Origin: Bacteroidales bacterium UBA3630
GTDB lineage: Bacteria > Bacteroidota > Bacteroidia > Bacteroidales > P3
DNA: 48,557 nucleotides
Assembly (NCBI GenBank): GCA_002373995.1
Contig: DFLB01000043.1
Coordinates: forward strand, 18,115 to 66,671
Direction of reading: 5' to 3'
This document shows positions 31,763 to 40,012 of the stretch, one piece after another. How positions within the stretch are numbered: the stretch's first letter is position 1; every line of letters starts with the position of its first letter. A model generated the notes under the pieces. The model was not told the origin of the DNA and ran no database searches. It saw only the letters and a program-made list of their open reading frames with translations. The translations under genes were made by a program, and so were the position numbers.

Positions 31763-32697
31763 GCAGTGATTACCATAGTCCGGTGATGCTACAGGAAGCC
31801 ATCGAGGGGTTGTCCATCCGCAAGGACGGCACCTATGTCGATGTCACCTTCGGTGGCGGCGGCCACTCGCGTGCCATTCTTGCCGCCCTGGGGCCTGAGG
31901 GCAGGCTCTATGCCTTCGACCAGGACGAAGACGCGAAGGAGCAGAGCAGGGCGCTGAAAGGCGATGCCCGCTTCACGTTCATCAACGAGAATTTCAGGCA
32001 CCTGAAAGCCTTCCTGCGGCTGCATGGAGTGAGGCAGATCGATGGCCTGCTGGCCGACCTTGGCGTGAGCAGCCACCAGTTCGATGTGGCCGAGCGCGGC
32101 TTCTCCACCCGCTTCGACGGTGCCCTCGACTTGCGTATGGACCGCCGCAACCCCGTGACGGCTGCCGACCTGGTGAACAGTGCCGACGAGGAGTCGCTTG
32201 CCCGCCTGCTGCGTCTCTACGGCGAGTTGCCCAATGCGCGCCAGATGGCCCACGCCATCGTCAAAGCCCGCTCCCAGCAGCCCGTCGCCACCACCATGCA
32301 GCTGCGCGATGCCGTCAGCCATCACCTGCCGCGGGGTATGGAAAACAAATACCTCGCCATGCTCTTCCAAGCGCTGCGCATCGAAGTCAACGGCGAGCTC
32401 GACGCCCTCAAAGCCATGCTTGAGCAGGCCGCCGACCTGCTCGCTCCCGAGGGGCGCCTGGTGGTCATCAGCTACCATTCGCTCGAGGACCGGCTGGTGA
32501 AGAACTTTATGAAGACCGGCAACTTCGAGGGCGAGGTGGAAAAGGACTTCTATGGCAATCCGCTGTCGAGGATGCAGATGGTAAGCCGCGGGGCTGTGAA
32601 GGCTGCCGACGAAGAGGTGGCCGTCAACAACAGGGCCCGCAGTGCCAGACTGAGGGTGGGGAAGAGGAGAGAGGTCGCGAACGGCAGTGAAAAGTGA
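31759..32697 (+). CDS. rsmH: 16S rRNA (cytosine1402-N4)-methyltransferase
   Basis: A 312-residue enzyme (formerly MraW) methylating the decoding site of 16S rRNA. HSPVMLQEAIEGL begins the fold, DVTFGGGGHSRAIL (about 29-42) is the SAM loop, DGLLADLGVSSHQFD holds the conserved DLGVSS, and RVEVN-like LRIEVNGELDALK and ISYHSLEDRLVKNFM are family blocks. All expected motifs are present. Its ATG overlaps the mraZ stop by 4 bp and ftsL follows after 34 bases. Confidence 0.96.
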   Translation: MSSDYHSPVMLQEAIEGLSIRKDGTYVDVTFGGGGHSRAILAALGPEGRLYAFDQDEDAKEQSRALKGDARFTFINENFRHLKAFLRLHGVRQIDGLLADLGVSSHQFDVAERGFSTRFDGALDLRMDRRNPVTAADLVNSADEESLARLLRLYGELPNARQMAHAIVKARSQQPVATTMQLRDAVSHHLPRGMENKYLAMLFQALRIEVNGELDALKAMLEQAADLLAPEGRLVVISYHSLEDRLVKNFMKTGNFEGEVEKDFYGNPLSRMQMVSRGAVKAADEEVAVNNRARSARLRVGKRREVANGSEK

Positions 32698-32731
32698 AAT
32701 GAAACTATAAGGTAATATATAATAAAGGAAC

Positions 32732-33160
32732 ATGGGGAACAGGTTCAGAGAGAAAACCGTCGAGGAGGGCCTCGAACAGCCGCGGACAGAGACTGTTGCC
32801 GAGCCGCAGCCTGAGGCGGCTCCTGCCGAGACGGGCAAGAAGCGGCGCACCGGCGACCGTGCGGCACGCGGCATCGGACGCGTGCTTGGGGGCGACGTGC
32901 TGGCCGACCGCGTGGTGCTGAAGCAGATACCGCTGGTGCTGCTCTGCCTTATCTACCTGTTGCTCATCGTCGGCAATCGCTATCGCGTGGAAAGTTTGAG
33001 CCGCGAGAAAGCGGCCACCGAGGAACGCATCAACTACCTGCGTGAGCATCGCATACAGATGCAGAAGCAGTATCAGCAGAGTGTTAAGATCTCGCAGATA
33101 GCCGAGGATTTGAAAGGAACGGGAGTGGGCATCACCAGTGGCCCGCCCTATGAGATATAA
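32732..33160 (+). CDS. ftsL: FtsL-like cell division protein
   Basis: A 142-residue bitopic membrane protein: a polar N-terminal part of about 65 residues, one transmembrane helix (about 71-85, IPLVLLCLIYLLLIV), then a periplasmic coiled coil (RVESLSREKAATEERINYLR). This is the Bacteroidota FtsL-like family by size, topology and position between rsmH and ftsI. FtsL links FtsQ and FtsI/FtsW in the divisome. The long Glu/Pro/Arg-rich cytoplasmic tail is a group trait. Confidence 0.85.
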   Translation: MGNRFREKTVEEGLEQPRTETVAEPQPEAAPAETGKKRRTGDRAARGIGRVLGGDVLADRVVLKQIPLVLLCLIYLLLIVGNRYRVESLSREKAATEERINYLREHRIQMQKQYQQSVKISQIAEDLKGTGVGITSGPPYEI

Positions 33161-33178
33161 GCCAAGAGACAACGGGAT

Positions 33179-35461
33179 ATGGCTGAGAAAAAGGACAATA
33201 ACAAACGGATGACGCGCGGCATGACGGCGCTCTACCTGCTGCTGACGGTGGGTGTGGGCGTGGCCATTGTCGCGGGCATCATCAACATACAATGGGTGCA
33301 TGGCGACGAGTGGCGCGAGCGCGCCAAGAAGCGTGAGGCCGACCTGCGCACCGACCCTGCGCGGCGTGGCAACATCTATTCCAGCGATGGCAAGATACTG
33401 GCCACCACAGTGACCGAGTGCGACCTCTATCTCGACCTCTACAACGCTCCTGTCACCGACGAACACGGCCACCCCACCTACGACCGCCTTGGCCGGCCGG
33501 TGGAGACGGGCCCCATTACCGACACCAATTTCAACCTCAGCCTCGACACCCTCTGCCAGATGCTGCACGACGCTTTCCCCTCGCGCACAGTTGAATACTA
33601 TCGCAACCGCCTCGCCACCGAGCGCGCCAAGGAGAAACCGCGCCGCTGCTTCCTGGTCGAACGCGGTGTGCCTTATTCGGTATGGCTCCAGATACGGCGG
33701 TTGCCCGGCTGGGAACGAGGAGTGGTGAAGCAGGTTGACGGACAGAGCGTCGTGAGGCAGGTCAGGGCACACATCTATGGCAATATGGCCGAGAACACCA
33801 TTGGCTTCCGCAACCGTCGCGAGAGCAACTCCTATACCGGCCTCGAAGGGGCCTACGACAGCATCCTGCGCGGGCAGGATGGTCTCTTCAACTGCCGCCG
33901 TCTGACGAAAGGCATATGGCTGCCCGACGAGCAACACAGCCGCAAGGAGGTGCCGCAACGCACGGATGAAGACCGCATCGACACCATCGTGCTGCAAGGC
34001 CGCATCGACGGTAGGAGCATCATCTCCTCTATCGACACGCGCTACCAAGACATTGCCGAGAGCGAATTGCGCAAGGCCCTGAGACTGTATGGCGGTGTGG
34101 CGGGCTGCGCCATATTGATGGAGATGGAGACCGGATACATTCTGGCCTGTGCCAATCTTGCTGTCGACACTGCGGCACACGATTTCCTCGAGGTGCGCGA
34201 CCGCAACGTGGCTGTCAGCGATGTCATAGAGCCGGGTTCCACCTTCAAGACGGTGGCGCTGATGGCCATGTTGACCGATCCGGAGACCAAGATAGATACC
34301 GCTGCAGAGTATGCCGCATGGCATAAAGACTATGGTGGCAAAGGCGGTGCGGTGCAGGACGATCACGCCGTGCGCGACAGTGCGGGCAAAATACGCACAT
34401 CGCTCAACGTGCGCGAGATTATAGAGCAGTCGTCCAATGTCGGCATGGCGGATATGGGCATGGTGCTCTACGGCAACCGGCGCGACCGGTTGCGCAGCCG
34501 CATGCTCGAGATATTTCCCTACGACAAGCTTAACCCTGACGTCATAGCGCCTCAGTCAAGATCCTATATCCACGAGGACATGCGGCCCAACTCCAACTTT
34601 ACCCGTCTCTGCTTTGGATACTCCACGCGGGTATCCCCGCTGCAGATATTGACCTTCTACAACGCTGTGGGAGCCGGCGGCAGGATGGTGAAGCCCATCT
34701 TCTGCAAGGGCTATATGGATGGCGACCGGCTGGTGGAGAACAAGCCTGTAGTGCTCAACCAGAGCATCTGCACGCGCAGCCAGGCGCTGATGATGCGTAC
34801 CATGCTTGAGAAGGTTGTGGAACGCGGTACGGGCAGCAATATCAAGAACAACACCTACGGCATTGCCGGCAAGACCGGTACTGCCTACCACAGTTACGCC
34901 AATGTGAGAAGGTACAATGCGTCGTTTGCGGGCTTCTTCCCGTCGGAGAACCCTCGGTACACCTGTTATGTGCTGCTCGAGGATGTTCCCTCGTTTGGCC
35001 GCCAGGCTGCCGTGGTCTTCAAGGCCATCAGCGACTGTGTGGTGGCGGTGGACAAGAAGCTCAGCGAAGGCGCTGTGAAGTCGGCCTGGCCACAGCTCGA
35101 AGAAGACAGTGTCATGGCACAGCAGAGACCTGTCGTGGAGCGCGGCGACCAAAGCGATATGCGCCGCCTGTATAGAACACTGAAGCAGCCCTACCGTTCG
35201 GCCGACTCGACGGCCCGATGGGTGGTGTATCGCGACGCCACCGACAGCACGCCGGCGCAGTACTACCCCTACGAGCCCCGCGAGGGAAGCATTCCCAACT
35301 GCTACGGGATGACCGCCAAAGACGCGGTGGAACTGCTCAACAGCATGGGCTACAGAGCACGGGTGAACGGATACGGCAAGGTGGCGACCCAGCAGCCGAA
35401 GGCCGGCACCGCTGCCAAGCAGGGCACACGTGTGGAATTAACACTTAGATCGGGACAATGA
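33179..35461 (+). CDS. ftsI: Division transpeptidase (PBP3/FtsI-like) with PASTA domain
   Basis: A 760-residue class B penicillin-binding protein. One transmembrane helix (about 17-38) precedes the dimerisation part (DPARRGNIYSSDGKILAT), and the transpeptidase has its three motifs: STFK with the acylated Ser near 354, SSN in EQSSNVGM, and KTGTA in GIAGKTGTAYH. The C-terminal 55 residues (IPNCYGMTAKDAVELLNSMG to the end) form one PASTA domain, common in Bacteroidota FtsI/Spo-VD-like proteins and thought to bind peptidoglycan. It cross-links septal wall together with FtsW. The stop overlaps the murE start by 4 bp. Confidence 0.94.
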   Translation: MAEKKDNNKRMTRGMTALYLLLTVGVGVAIVAGIINIQWVHGDEWRERAKKREADLRTDPARRGNIYSSDGKILATTVTECDLYLDLYNAPVTDEHGHPTYDRLGRPVETGPITDTNFNLSLDTLCQMLHDAFPSRTVEYYRNRLATERAKEKPRRCFLVERGVPYSVWLQIRRLPGWERGVVKQVDGQSVVRQVRAHIYGNMAENTIGFRNRRESNSYTGLEGAYDSILRGQDGLFNCRRLTKGIWLPDEQHSRKEVPQRTDEDRIDTIVLQGRIDGRSIISSIDTRYQDIAESELRKALRLYGGVAGCAILMEMETGYILACANLAVDTAAHDFLEVRDRNVAVSDVIEPGSTFKTVALMAMLTDPETKIDTAAEYAAWHKDYGGKGGAVQDDHAVRDSAGKIRTSLNVREIIEQSSNVGMADMGMVLYGNRRDRLRSRMLEIFPYDKLNPDVIAPQSRSYIHEDMRPNSNFTRLCFGYSTRVSPLQILTFYNAVGAGGRMVKPIFCKGYMDGDRLVENKPVVLNQSICTRSQALMMRTMLEKVVERGTGSNIKNNTYGIAGKTGTAYHSYANVRRYNASFAGFFPSENPRYTCYVLLEDVPSFGRQAAVVFKAISDCVVAVDKKLSEGAVKSAWPQLEEDSVMAQQRPVVERGDQSDMRRLYRTLKQPYRSADSTARWVVYRDATDSTPAQYYPYEPREGSIPNCYGMTAKDAVELLNSMGYRARVNGYGKVATQQPKAGTAAKQGTRVELTLRSGQ

Positions 35462-36909
35462 AGTTAAAGGAAATAATAAAGGGAATAGATGCACAGGTCA
35501 CCGGTTCGGCGGAATGCGAAGTGAAGGATATTCAGTTCGATTCGCGTCGCGTGGCAGCTGGCACGCTTTTTGTGGCACAACGCGGTACGAAGGTTGACGG
35601 CCATTCCTTCATCGAGGGTGCGACAGAAAAGGGAGCCGCTGCGGTGGTCTGCGAAGCGTTGCCAAAAGAGATGAAGAAGGGTGTGGCCTATGTTCAGGTG
35701 GCTGACAGCAGTGAGGCCCTGGGCTTGATGGCGGCCAACTACTATGGACATCCGTCGGCACAACTGAAGCTTGTGGGCATCACAGGGACCAACGGCAAAA
35801 CCACAACGGTCACGCTGTTGCACCGCATGTTCCGCAACCTGGGCTTCCACGTCGGCCTCATCTCGACCATTGTCAACAAGATAGACGAAGAGGAGATACC
35901 CACCGGCCACACCACTCCCGACGCGCTGGAGCTGAACCAACTGCTGCGCCGCATGGTGGATGCCGGATGCCAGTATGCCTTCATGGAAGTGAGCAGTCAC
36001 GCTGTGGTGCAGCACCGCATCAGCGGACTGACTTTTGCCGGAGCCATATTCAGCAACATCACCCACGACCATCTCGATTTCCACAAGACCATGGCCAACT
36101 ACATCGCCGCCAAGAAGGGTTTCTTCGACGGTCTGCCGAAAGGGGCCTGGGCGCTGGTGAATATAGACGACAAGAACGGCAGGGTCATGGTGCAGAACAC
36201 AGCGGCGACAGTGCGCACCTATGCCTTGCAGCATCTGGCCGACTTCCGCTGCAAGGTGGTAGAAGACACCTTCGAGGGGATGCACCTCATAATCAACGAC
36301 CACGAGGTGTGGTGCCGCCTTGTGGGAAGGTTCAACGCATACAACCTTACGGCCATTCTGGGTGCTGCAGTGTTGTGCGGAGTGGACGAAGAGGAGGCTT
36401 TGCGGCAGCTGAGCCTGTTAGAGGCGGCTCCCGGGCGCTTCCAATATGTCAATGGTCGCGGCATCACAGGCATAGTGGACTATGCGCACACGCCCGATGC
36501 CTTGCAGAACGTCATAGAGACCATCAACCAGGTGCGTCGTCCGACACAGCTGCTCATCACGGTGGTGGGCTGCGGCGGCGACCGCGACCGCACCAAACGT
36601 CCCGAGATGGCACAGATTGCTGCCGAGGGGAGCGACAAGGTGGTGTTGACCAGCGACAATCCCCGCACCGAGGATCCCGACAGCATCCTCGACGAGATGG
36701 AAGCGGGGCTTTCGCCGGTGCAGTTGAGCCATGTGGTGCGCATCACCGACCGTCGCCAAGCCATCCGCACGGCCTGCATGATGGCTCAAGAGGGCGACAT
36801 TGTGCTTGTGGCGGGCAAGGGCCACGAGAAATATCAGGAAGTGAACGGGGTGCGTTCGCACTTCGACGACGTAGAAGAACTACAGAAAGAACTCAGTGTA
36901 AAGAAATAG
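35458..36909 (+). CDS. murE: UDP-MurNAc-L-Ala-D-Glu:meso-diaminopimelate ligase
   Basis: A 483-residue Mur ligase. N-terminal substrate domain with DSRRVAAGTLFVA; ATP loop GITGTNGKTTTVTLLHR (about 103-119); central block TTPDALELNQLL and MEVSSHAV; C-terminal VDYAHTPDALQNV and the DNPRTEDP motif, which marks the diaminopimelate-adding (Gram-negative) type. It adds the third amino acid to the peptidoglycan precursor in the cytoplasm. All three ligase domains are present, unlike the MurD homologue two genes later. Confidence 0.96.
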   Translation: MKLKEIIKGIDAQVTGSAECEVKDIQFDSRRVAAGTLFVAQRGTKVDGHSFIEGATEKGAAAVVCEALPKEMKKGVAYVQVADSSEALGLMAANYYGHPSAQLKLVGITGTNGKTTTVTLLHRMFRNLGFHVGLISTIVNKIDEEEIPTGHTTPDALELNQLLRRMVDAGCQYAFMEVSSHAVVQHRISGLTFAGAIFSNITHDHLDFHKTMANYIAAKKGFFDGLPKGAWALVNIDDKNGRVMVQNTAATVRTYALQHLADFRCKVVEDTFEGMHLIINDHEVWCRLVGRFNAYNLTAILGAAVLCGVDEEEALRQLSLLEAAPGRFQYVNGRGITGIVDYAHTPDALQNVIETINQVRRPTQLLITVVGCGGDRDRTKRPEMAQIAAEGSDKVVLTSDNPRTEDPDSILDEMEAGLSPVQLSHVVRITDRRQAIRTACMMAQEGDIVLVAGKGHEKYQEVNGVRSHFDDVEELQKELSVKK

Positions 36910-36922
36910 AGAAAAGACAGTT

Positions 36923-38101
36923 ATGTTATATTACTTGTTCGATTGGTTAGACAGAGCGTTCGATTTTCCCGGGGCGGGAGTGTTTCAGTACATCTCGTTC
37001 CGCGCTGCGGCCAGCATCGTGACCTCGCTGCTCATCATGCTGCTCTTCGGCAAGCCCTTCATCAGGTGGATGCAGAACAAGCTGGGGATGATGGATGAGG
37101 TGCGAACCGAGTTGGGGCTTGAGGGCGCGGAGCGCAAGGCCAAGACACCCACCATGGGCGGTCTGCTGATACTGGCAGCCATCGTCATACCCACACTGCT
37201 TTTCGCCAAGCTGGACAATATCTATGTGCAGATTATGCTTGGCACCACGGTGTGGATGGGGCTGGTGGGTTTCCTTGACGACTACCTGAAGAAGACACGC
37301 GGGAAAGCCGGTTTGCCGGGCAAGTACAAGGTTATAGGGCAGGTGTTGCTGGGTTTGGCCGTGGGATTGCTTATCTCGTTCCACCCTGACATCAGCGAGC
37401 CGTTGAAGACCACCATTCCTTTTGTGAAGAACAACGAGTTTGACTACACGTGGCTTGTCAGCTGGATGGGGCCGTGGGCCGAGCAGTATGCCTGGGTGAT
37501 CTACATTCTGGTGGTGATACTGGTTGTCACTGCGGTCAGCAATGCCTCCAACCTTACAGACGGCATTGACGGCATTGCCACCGGCGTGGCGGCTGTCAAC
37601 GGCGGCGCGCTGGCGTTGCTGGCATGGGTCAGCGGCAACGTTATCATGTCTGGCTATCTGAATATTATCTATCTACCCAACATTGGCGAGTTGGCTGTGT
37701 TCAGCACAGCCTTTGTCGGAGCGACGCTTGGCTTCCTGTGGTTCAACACGCATCCGGCCGAGATATTCATGGGCGACACGGGCTCGCTGGCCATTGGCGG
37801 CATTATTGCCGTCTTTGCCATCCTCATCCGCAAGGAGTTGCTGCTGCCTTTGCTGTGTGGCATCTATCTGGTCGAGGACCTGTCAGTCATCATACAGACG
37901 GCGGGCTGCAAGCGCTATCGGCGCAAGCACAAGCTGCCGGCCGGCGTGCCGGTGCCTGTGGAGAAGCGGCCCTTCCTCATGTCGCCGCTGCACCACCACT
38001 ACCAGAAGAAGGGAGTGGCCGAGGAGAAGGTGGTGATGCGCTTTGTCATCATTGCCATACTGCTGGCCATCTTCACCCTTTCGACACTCAAACTGCGATA
38101 A
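36923..38101 (+). CDS. mraY: Phospho-N-acetylmuramoyl-pentapeptide transferase
   Basis: A 392-residue inner-membrane enzyme that moves phospho-MurNAc-pentapeptide to undecaprenyl phosphate (lipid I). About ten hydrophobic helices are visible. Motifs: KAKTPTMGGLLIL, FLDDYLKKTRGK (Asp pair), NLTDGIDGIATG (catalytic Asp region), FMGDTGSLAIGG, and MSPLHHHYQKKG (HHH motif). Length and motif order are normal for Bacteroidota MraY, which carry a longer central loop than E. coli. The gap of 39 bases to the MurD remnant is where the missing two thirds of murD would be expected. Confidence 0.96.
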   Translation: MLYYLFDWLDRAFDFPGAGVFQYISFRAAASIVTSLLIMLLFGKPFIRWMQNKLGMMDEVRTELGLEGAERKAKTPTMGGLLILAAIVIPTLLFAKLDNIYVQIMLGTTVWMGLVGFLDDYLKKTRGKAGLPGKYKVIGQVLLGLAVGLLISFHPDISEPLKTTIPFVKNNEFDYTWLVSWMGPWAEQYAWVIYILVVILVVTAVSNASNLTDGIDGIATGVAAVNGGALALLAWVSGNVIMSGYLNIIYLPNIGELAVFSTAFVGATLGFLWFNTHPAEIFMGDTGSLAIGGIIAVFAILIRKELLLPLLCGIYLVEDLSVIIQTAGCKRYRRKHKLPAGVPVPVEKRPFLMSPLHHHYQKKGVAEEKVVMRFVIIAILLAIFTLSTLKLR

Positions 38102-38140
38102 AACACAAGCATAAACCCTATAATCCTTAACCCAACAAAA

Positions 38141-38683
38141 ATGACTATTGAGACTTTGGCCAAACAGGGCCGCGACAAGGTTTACACCGGATTGGCAGGC
38201 ATCGATGTCCAGCGCCTGCGTGCGATGCGCGACGAGGGGCTGCGGTCGTGTTTCAACCACCTGGAAGACACGCGCTACAGGCTCGAGTTTGTGGCCCGTA
38301 TACGGGGTCGCGAGTACATCAACGACGCGGCGGCACGCACCATCAACGCCACGTGGTACACGCTGGAGACGCTGCAGGGAGGTCTGATATGGATAGTGGA
38401 TGTCTGCGAGATGCCTGGCGACTACAGCCGGCTTGTGCCTCCGGCGCTGCGCAAAGTGCGTATGCTGCTTGTTGTAGGCGAGGGCAACGACCTGATGCAC
38501 CACACCTTCCGTGGTATAATTCCCAGCATTGAGTGCTGCGGCACGATGGCTGAAGCCCTGCAGAAGGCCTACCGCTACCAGACCGAGGACGAGGTGAAGG
38601 TGGTCTATTCGCCGGCGTGCTACAATGGTCTATCAACCAAACAGATGGGTGAGAGTTTTCGTCGAGAAGTCAATGAATTATGA
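38141..38683 (+). CDS. MurD C-terminal domain only, degenerate (N-terminal and ATPase domains missing)
   Basis: A 180-residue protein in the murD position. Residues 25-180 align with the C-terminal domain of MurD: RLEFVARIRGREYIND, TWYTLETLQGG, a Rossmann-like core to VYSPAC, and the closing ESFRREVNEL. The N-terminal UDP-binding domain and central domain with the GTNGKT loop are absent. Signature residues are also changed: INDSKATN reads INDAAART, GGxDKGxD reads VDVCEMPGD, and the stretch after SPAC has lost SFDxF. It cannot ligate D-Glu by the known mechanism. Yet the frame is clean and overlaps the ftsW start by 4 bp, so it may be kept as a binding or scaffold protein. A working murD must then be elsewhere. 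Confidence 0.82.
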   Translation: MTIETLAKQGRDKVYTGLAGIDVQRLRAMRDEGLRSCFNHLEDTRYRLEFVARIRGREYINDAAARTINATWYTLETLQGGLIWIVDVCEMPGDYSRLVPPALRKVRMLLVVGEGNDLMHHTFRGIIPSIECCGTMAEALQKAYRYQTEDEVKVVYSPACYNGLSTKQMGESFRREVNEL

Positions 38684-39894
38684 ATACAGGTAAGATATTC
38701 CGAGGCGACAAGATAATCTGGGTGGTTTTTCTGCTGCTCAGCATTGTCTCTTTGGTGGAGGTGTACAGTTCCATCGGGCTGTATGCCTATTCGTTGCCCG
38801 GCACTCGTCCTACCGGTCTTTTCTTGAAACACATGGCCATTGTGGCGGCGACCTATGTGGCCATTATCTTTATCTCGCGTATCAACTATCGATTCTTCTC
38901 GCGGTTTGCGATGCTGGGCTATTGGGCGACGCTTGTGCTGCTGGCTGTCATGTTGGCGTTGCAGGGCGGTCGCTGGTTCCGCATACCGCTCATCGGACAG
39001 TTCCAGCCGTCGGAGATAGCCAAGGTGGTGCTGATTATCTTTGTGGCCCGAATGCTGGCGCTGAAGAAAGAGCATGTGGCCGAGTTGGGGACTTTCCTGC
39101 AGTTGCTGGTCTATATACTGCTTGTGGTGGCACTGATTTTGCCGGAGAACTTCTCGATGGCGGCGCTGATCTTCTTAGTGTGCTATGTGATGATGCTGGT
39201 TGGCGGTGTGAAGCGGAGCTACTGGTGGCGACTGCTGATAGTGGTGGTGGCCGTGGCGGGGGTGGCGATGTTTGTGATGCTCAAGACCGGACATGCCGGC
39301 GATGCTGACGGAGGCGATGTGCTTCACCGAAGCAATATATGGGCAGAACGAGTGGACACCTGGCTGCATCCTAACGACGATGCGCTGACGCAGGAGAATA
39401 TGGCGCGCATGGCTATCGCGCGGGGCGGCGTTTTTGGCGCCGGCATAGGCAATACGGTGCATGCACGCCTGATGACGCAGGCTCACAATGACTTCATCTT
39501 TGCCATCATCATCGAGGAGATGGGTATGGTGGGTGGTATTGTGGTGTTTCTGCTCTACAGCATCCTCTACTTCCGTTGCGTGAGGCTGGCGTGGCGCTGC
39601 AAGGGCCGCTTCGGGGCGTTGACGGTTTTCGGGCTTGGCACGGTGATCTATCTGCAGGCGCTGGTCAATATGTGTGTGGCGGTGGGTGTGTTGCCTGTGA
39701 CGGGCCAGACGTTGCCCTTTATCAGTTATGGCGGCACGGCATATCTCTTTATGGGTTGCGGTTTGGGAATCATACAGGCTGTGGCGGCAGATGTGTATAG
39801 CCAGGAACATGGCGAGGAGGAGCCAACAGTGGCAGAGGAAGGGACGGCAGCGGTTGAGTCGGGGACAGGGCAAGAAGAGGGTCAGTCGATGTAA
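38680..39894 (+). CDS. ftsW: Septal peptidoglycan glycosyltransferase FtsW (SEDS)
   Basis: A 404-residue polytopic membrane protein with about ten helices. SEDS-family marks are GGRWFRIPLIGQFQPSEIAK (about 106-125), LPENFSMAALIF, the extracellular loop with THNDFIFA-like AQAHNDFIFAIIIEEMG (printed here as TQAHNDFIFAIIIEE), and TGQTLPFISYGGTAYL near the end. With FtsI it polymerises lipid II at the septum. The C-terminal 30 residues are a Glu/Gly-rich cytoplasmic tail. It overlaps the MurD-like gene by 4 bp and is separated from murG by an 11-bp tandem array. Confidence 0.95.
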   Translation: MNTGKIFRGDKIIWVVFLLLSIVSLVEVYSSIGLYAYSLPGTRPTGLFLKHMAIVAATYVAIIFISRINYRFFSRFAMLGYWATLVLLAVMLALQGGRWFRIPLIGQFQPSEIAKVVLIIFVARMLALKKEHVAELGTFLQLLVYILLVVALILPENFSMAALIFLVCYVMMLVGGVKRSYWWRLLIVVVAVAGVAMFVMLKTGHAGDADGGDVLHRSNIWAERVDTWLHPNDDALTQENMARMAIARGGVFGAGIGNTVHARLMTQAHNDFIFAIIIEEMGMVGGIVVFLLYSILYFRCVRLAWRCKGRFGALTVFGLGTVIYLQALVNMCVAVGVLPVTGQTLPFISYGGTAYLFMGCGLGIIQAVAADVYSQEHGEEEPTVAEEGTAAVESGTGQEEGQSM

Positions 39895-39907
39895 AGGATG
39901 AACAATG

Positions 39908-39973
39908 GAGATGCTGATGAGATGCCTACGATATGCTTAGGATATGCCTTGGATATGCTTAGGATATGCTTAG
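39908..39973 (+). repeat. 11-bp tandem array of the GATATGCTTAG family, inside the dcw cluster
   Basis: Six successive 11-bp units from 39908: GAGATGCTGAT, GAGATGCCTAC, GATATGCTTAG, GATATGCCTTG, GATATGCTTAG, GATATGCTTAG, with divergence rising toward the 5' end. It fills most of the gap between the ftsW stop (39894) and murG start (40013). The same unit occurs in reverse orientation at 22169-22232. Confidence 0.88.
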
Positions 39974-40012
39974 GAAACGATATAAAAGTAACAGAACAAG
40001 AACGATAGAAGG

